Origin: Candidatus Moranbacteria bacterium GW2011_GWE1_49_15
Lineage (GTDB): Bacteria > Patescibacteriota > Minisyncoccia > Moranbacterales > GWC2-37-73
NCBI GenBank assembly: GCA_001003855.1
Contig: LCPX01000004.1
Location: 1 to 22,433 of the forward strand
DNA length: 22,433 bases
Reading direction: 5' to 3'
In this document: one piece after another, positions 21,127-22,433 of the stretch
Layout: each line of letters begins with the position of its first letter
How positions within the stretch are numbered: the stretch's first letter is position 1
Program-made: the position numbers and the translations under genes
Notes under the pieces: model-generated
What the model saw: the letters and a program-made list of their open reading frames with translations, nothing else
The model's database searches: none
What the model was told of the DNA's origin: nothing

Positions 21127-22320
21127 TTAAATATTCATCTTCAACGAAAGCTTGGCGCTGTATCTGGCGACTTTCGTGCCGTCCTCCTGGGCGGTTTCAT
21201 ATTCCTCGACTTCTATCCCCGTGACTCTGATCGTCTGGTCGAAGGCCTGCCTGGAAATATTTTCCACTTCCGAAGATTGTCCGGCACCGGCGCTTTCGGC
21301 TTCGTTCACCAAAAGGTTCTCGACCGCTACTCCCTGATAGGCCGCGGCTTCCAGGAGGGCTCCCAGTACCGCACTCTCCCTGCTTTCCGCTTCATATCCG
21401 AACACCTCCTCGCGGACATTCTCCCCGGTTTCAAAATCCTGGTTTTCCGATTCGAAAAAAACGTTCGACACTTCCATTCTGGATTTATAATCGGAAATAT
21501 CCTTTCCATTTTCAGAACCGGAATTCTCGGCTTGCTGGGAAACTACAAATTGCTTCACGTCATAATTTACCTCGCCTTTCTCCTGAAGATCGGAAAGTAT
21601 CCGATCGACGTCCATATTTATTTCATATTTCCCTGAAACCGAATCGCCATAACTTCCCATAACCCCCTCTTGCCCCTGCAGGGATCTGACCTCGTCTACG
21701 ATACCGGTTATCTTCTCACTGACATCGCTTTTAGTCTCGAAATCATCCTCCTGCGCCCCGTCCACAATCCTCTCGATGTCGGCTGAGATATCGGGATTGC
21801 TCCAATCGATTTCGCCGGCCTCCGCTTCTCCGCCCATCCTGGAAAAAAGGGAAATCGCAGTAAAAGCGGTGAAAGCGACTTTGTTCTTCTTGATGAACCA
21901 ACCCAGTTTTTTCGGGATGTCCATCAAAGAAAAACCTTTCCTTCCGCCTTCTCCGCGAAGCGCCTGCTTCACATCTTCATAATTGTCGGCGATCCCGAGG
22001 ATGATGTCCATGAGCTCCTTTTTCGAATCTTCAAAATCACCCTCGGACAACCCTTCGATGCTTTCGAGTTGGGAAATGGCCTCCTTCAAAACATTGTCGA
22101 ACTCCCCTGTGAATCTTTCCGCCACTTTCTCGAAATCGGTCGACTCAGCAAGAGCCTTGTCCATGTTTTCCAAAAAAACTTGCGCCTCCTGTTCGGAAGA
22201 GAACTTCCCGGACTCCATCAAAGCTCCGACCCTTTGGGAGTCGGCTTTCGGTTCCTGCTCATCTAATTTTTCTTTATCCGTTTCCTGTTCCTGTTGGAAA
22301 TTTTCTGCACCTTTTAACAT
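21127..22320 (-). CDS. Acidic 397-residue protein with a central hydrophobic segment, function unknown
   Basis: Not recognised with confidence. Residues 1-125 are acidic, Gln/Glu-rich and helical. A basic patch (PKKLGWFIKKNK, 136-147) precedes a hydrophobic stretch at about 148-160 and a small-residue AEAG (166-169). This looks like an internal signal-anchor with the N-terminal third in the cytosol and the rest outside; a signal-peptidase-like site is possible. Residues 315-397 (ESAVLGALLEAAAYQG...DQTIRVTGIEVEE...YSAKLSLKM) loosely recall the LPP20-type alpha/beta fold, which is a weak guess. A good AAGGA ribosome site lies 6 nt before the ATG, and an extended -10 promoter and leader hairpin lie upstream. 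Confidence 0.82.
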   Translation of the reverse strand: MLKGAENFQQEQETDKEKLDEQEPKADSQRVGALMESGKFSSEQEAQVFLENMDKALAESTDFEKVAERFTGEFDNVLKEAISQLESIEGLSEGDFEDSKKELMDIILGIADNYEDVKQALRGEGGRKGFSLMDIPKKLGWFIKKNKVAFTAFTAISLFSRMGGEAEAGEIDWSNPDISADIERIVDGAQEDDFETKSDVSEKITGIVDEVRSLQGQEGVMGSYGDSVSGKYEINMDVDRILSDLQEKGEVNYDVKQFVVSQQAENSGSENGKDISDYKSRMEVSNVFFESENQDFETGENVREEVFGYEAESRESAVLGALLEAAAYQGVAVENLLVNEAESAGAGQSSEVENISRQAFDQTIRVTGIEVEEYETAQEDGTKVARYSAKLSLKMNI

Positions 22321-22340
22321 ATTTATCCTTAAAAAAATAA

Positions 22341-22365
22341 AAAGACGCGGTTTTCACCCGTCTTT
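22341..22365 (-). terminator. Terminator-like hairpin in the leader of the 397-residue gene
   Basis: On the - strand AAAGACG-GGT, loop GAAA, ACC-(bulged G)-CGTCTTT, followed by a U-rich run (22331-22340). It begins at the predicted transcript start (near 22366) and ends before the ribosome site, so it may attenuate transcription or protect the mRNA 5' end. Confidence 0.6.
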
Positions 22366-22372
22366 AATATTA

Positions 22373-22401
22373 ATTATAGCACGTTTTTCCGCCCTTGTCC
22401 A
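22373..22401 (-). promoter_or_regulatory. Strong extended -10 promoter for the right-edge operon
   Basis: On the - strand TGGACA (22396-22401; five of six consensus), 17-bp spacer, TGC-TATAAT (hexamer 22373-22378). The remaining bases to 22433 show no feature I can support. Confidence 0.75.
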
Positions 22402-22433
22402 ACCGAGCCGTTTCTCCGCTCCGATCGCTCCGC

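Noticed and set aside
1..22433. CRISPR array or insertion sequence
   Set aside because: No regularly spaced repeats, no transposase or integrase ORF, and no terminal inverted repeats with target duplications were seen.
1..22433. Recoding of TGA as Gly
   Set aside because: Several intact genes end at TGA with correct family length (thiI, the PrsW-like gene), so the standard bacterial code applies.

Overview
The window looks like a chromosome segment from a Candidate Phyla Radiation (Patescibacteria) bacterium, probably of the Parcubacteria type. This is inferred from gene content and style: a compact type IV pilus locus with very divergent pilins, a VanW-family surface protein, a PrsW-like membrane protein, a rhodanese-less ThiI, tRNA genes mostly without encoded CCA, and many A-rich starts without a Shine-Dalgarno sequence. 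TGA is used as an ordinary stop (thiI, the PrsW-like gene, the small pilus-locus gene), so the recoded lineages (Gracilibacteria/Absconditabacteria) are unlikely. I could not run searches, so the lineage is not proven.

Layout, left to right. (1) 1-6178, + strand: 3' part of tsaD; a promoter then valS and a PrsW-like membrane protein with no gap; an hsp20 gene with its own promoter lying inside the end of the PrsW-like gene; a terminator; a secreted VanW-family protein. (2) 6191-6976: a promoter and four tRNA genes, Lys(CTT), Arg(TCT), His(GTG), Arg(TCG), separated by hairpins. A 17-nt copy of the last tRNA's 3' end follows, bounding a small non-coding palindrome-rich segment that looks like an integration scar. 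(3) 7021-17773, - strand: a type IV pilus locus. Read in its own direction it runs promoter - histidine kinase - response regulator - pilB - pilC - pilin with three Ig-like/CarboxypepD-like modules - short minor pilin - PilX-like protein, then a second promoter - pilM - pilN - pilO - small membrane protein - bidirectional terminator. (4) 17791-18917, - strand: ychF GTPase with terminator. (5) 19079-20626, + strand: a 71-residue Cys-rich protein with the window's strongest Shine-Dalgarno sequence, and thiI. (6) 20662-22401, - strand: two genes of unknown function behind a strong extended -10 promoter, with a terminator-like hairpin in the leader.

How it works together: tsaD, valS, thiI and the tRNA cluster serve tRNA maturation and charging. 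The pilus block encodes the extension ATPase, platform, PilMNO alignment complex and three pilin-like subunits, with a kinase/receiver pair placed first in the operon as a likely regulator of pilus making or function. Most promoter candidates share an extended -10 (TGn plus -10 hexamer). They also correct several gene starts (hsp20, pilM, thiI).

The items most worth a second look are the modular pilin and the 7-codon insertion that abuts its peptidase cleavage site, the kinase/receiver pair heading the pilus operon, the tRNA-Arg direct repeat with its palindromic segment, and the unknown operon at the right edge with its leader hairpin.
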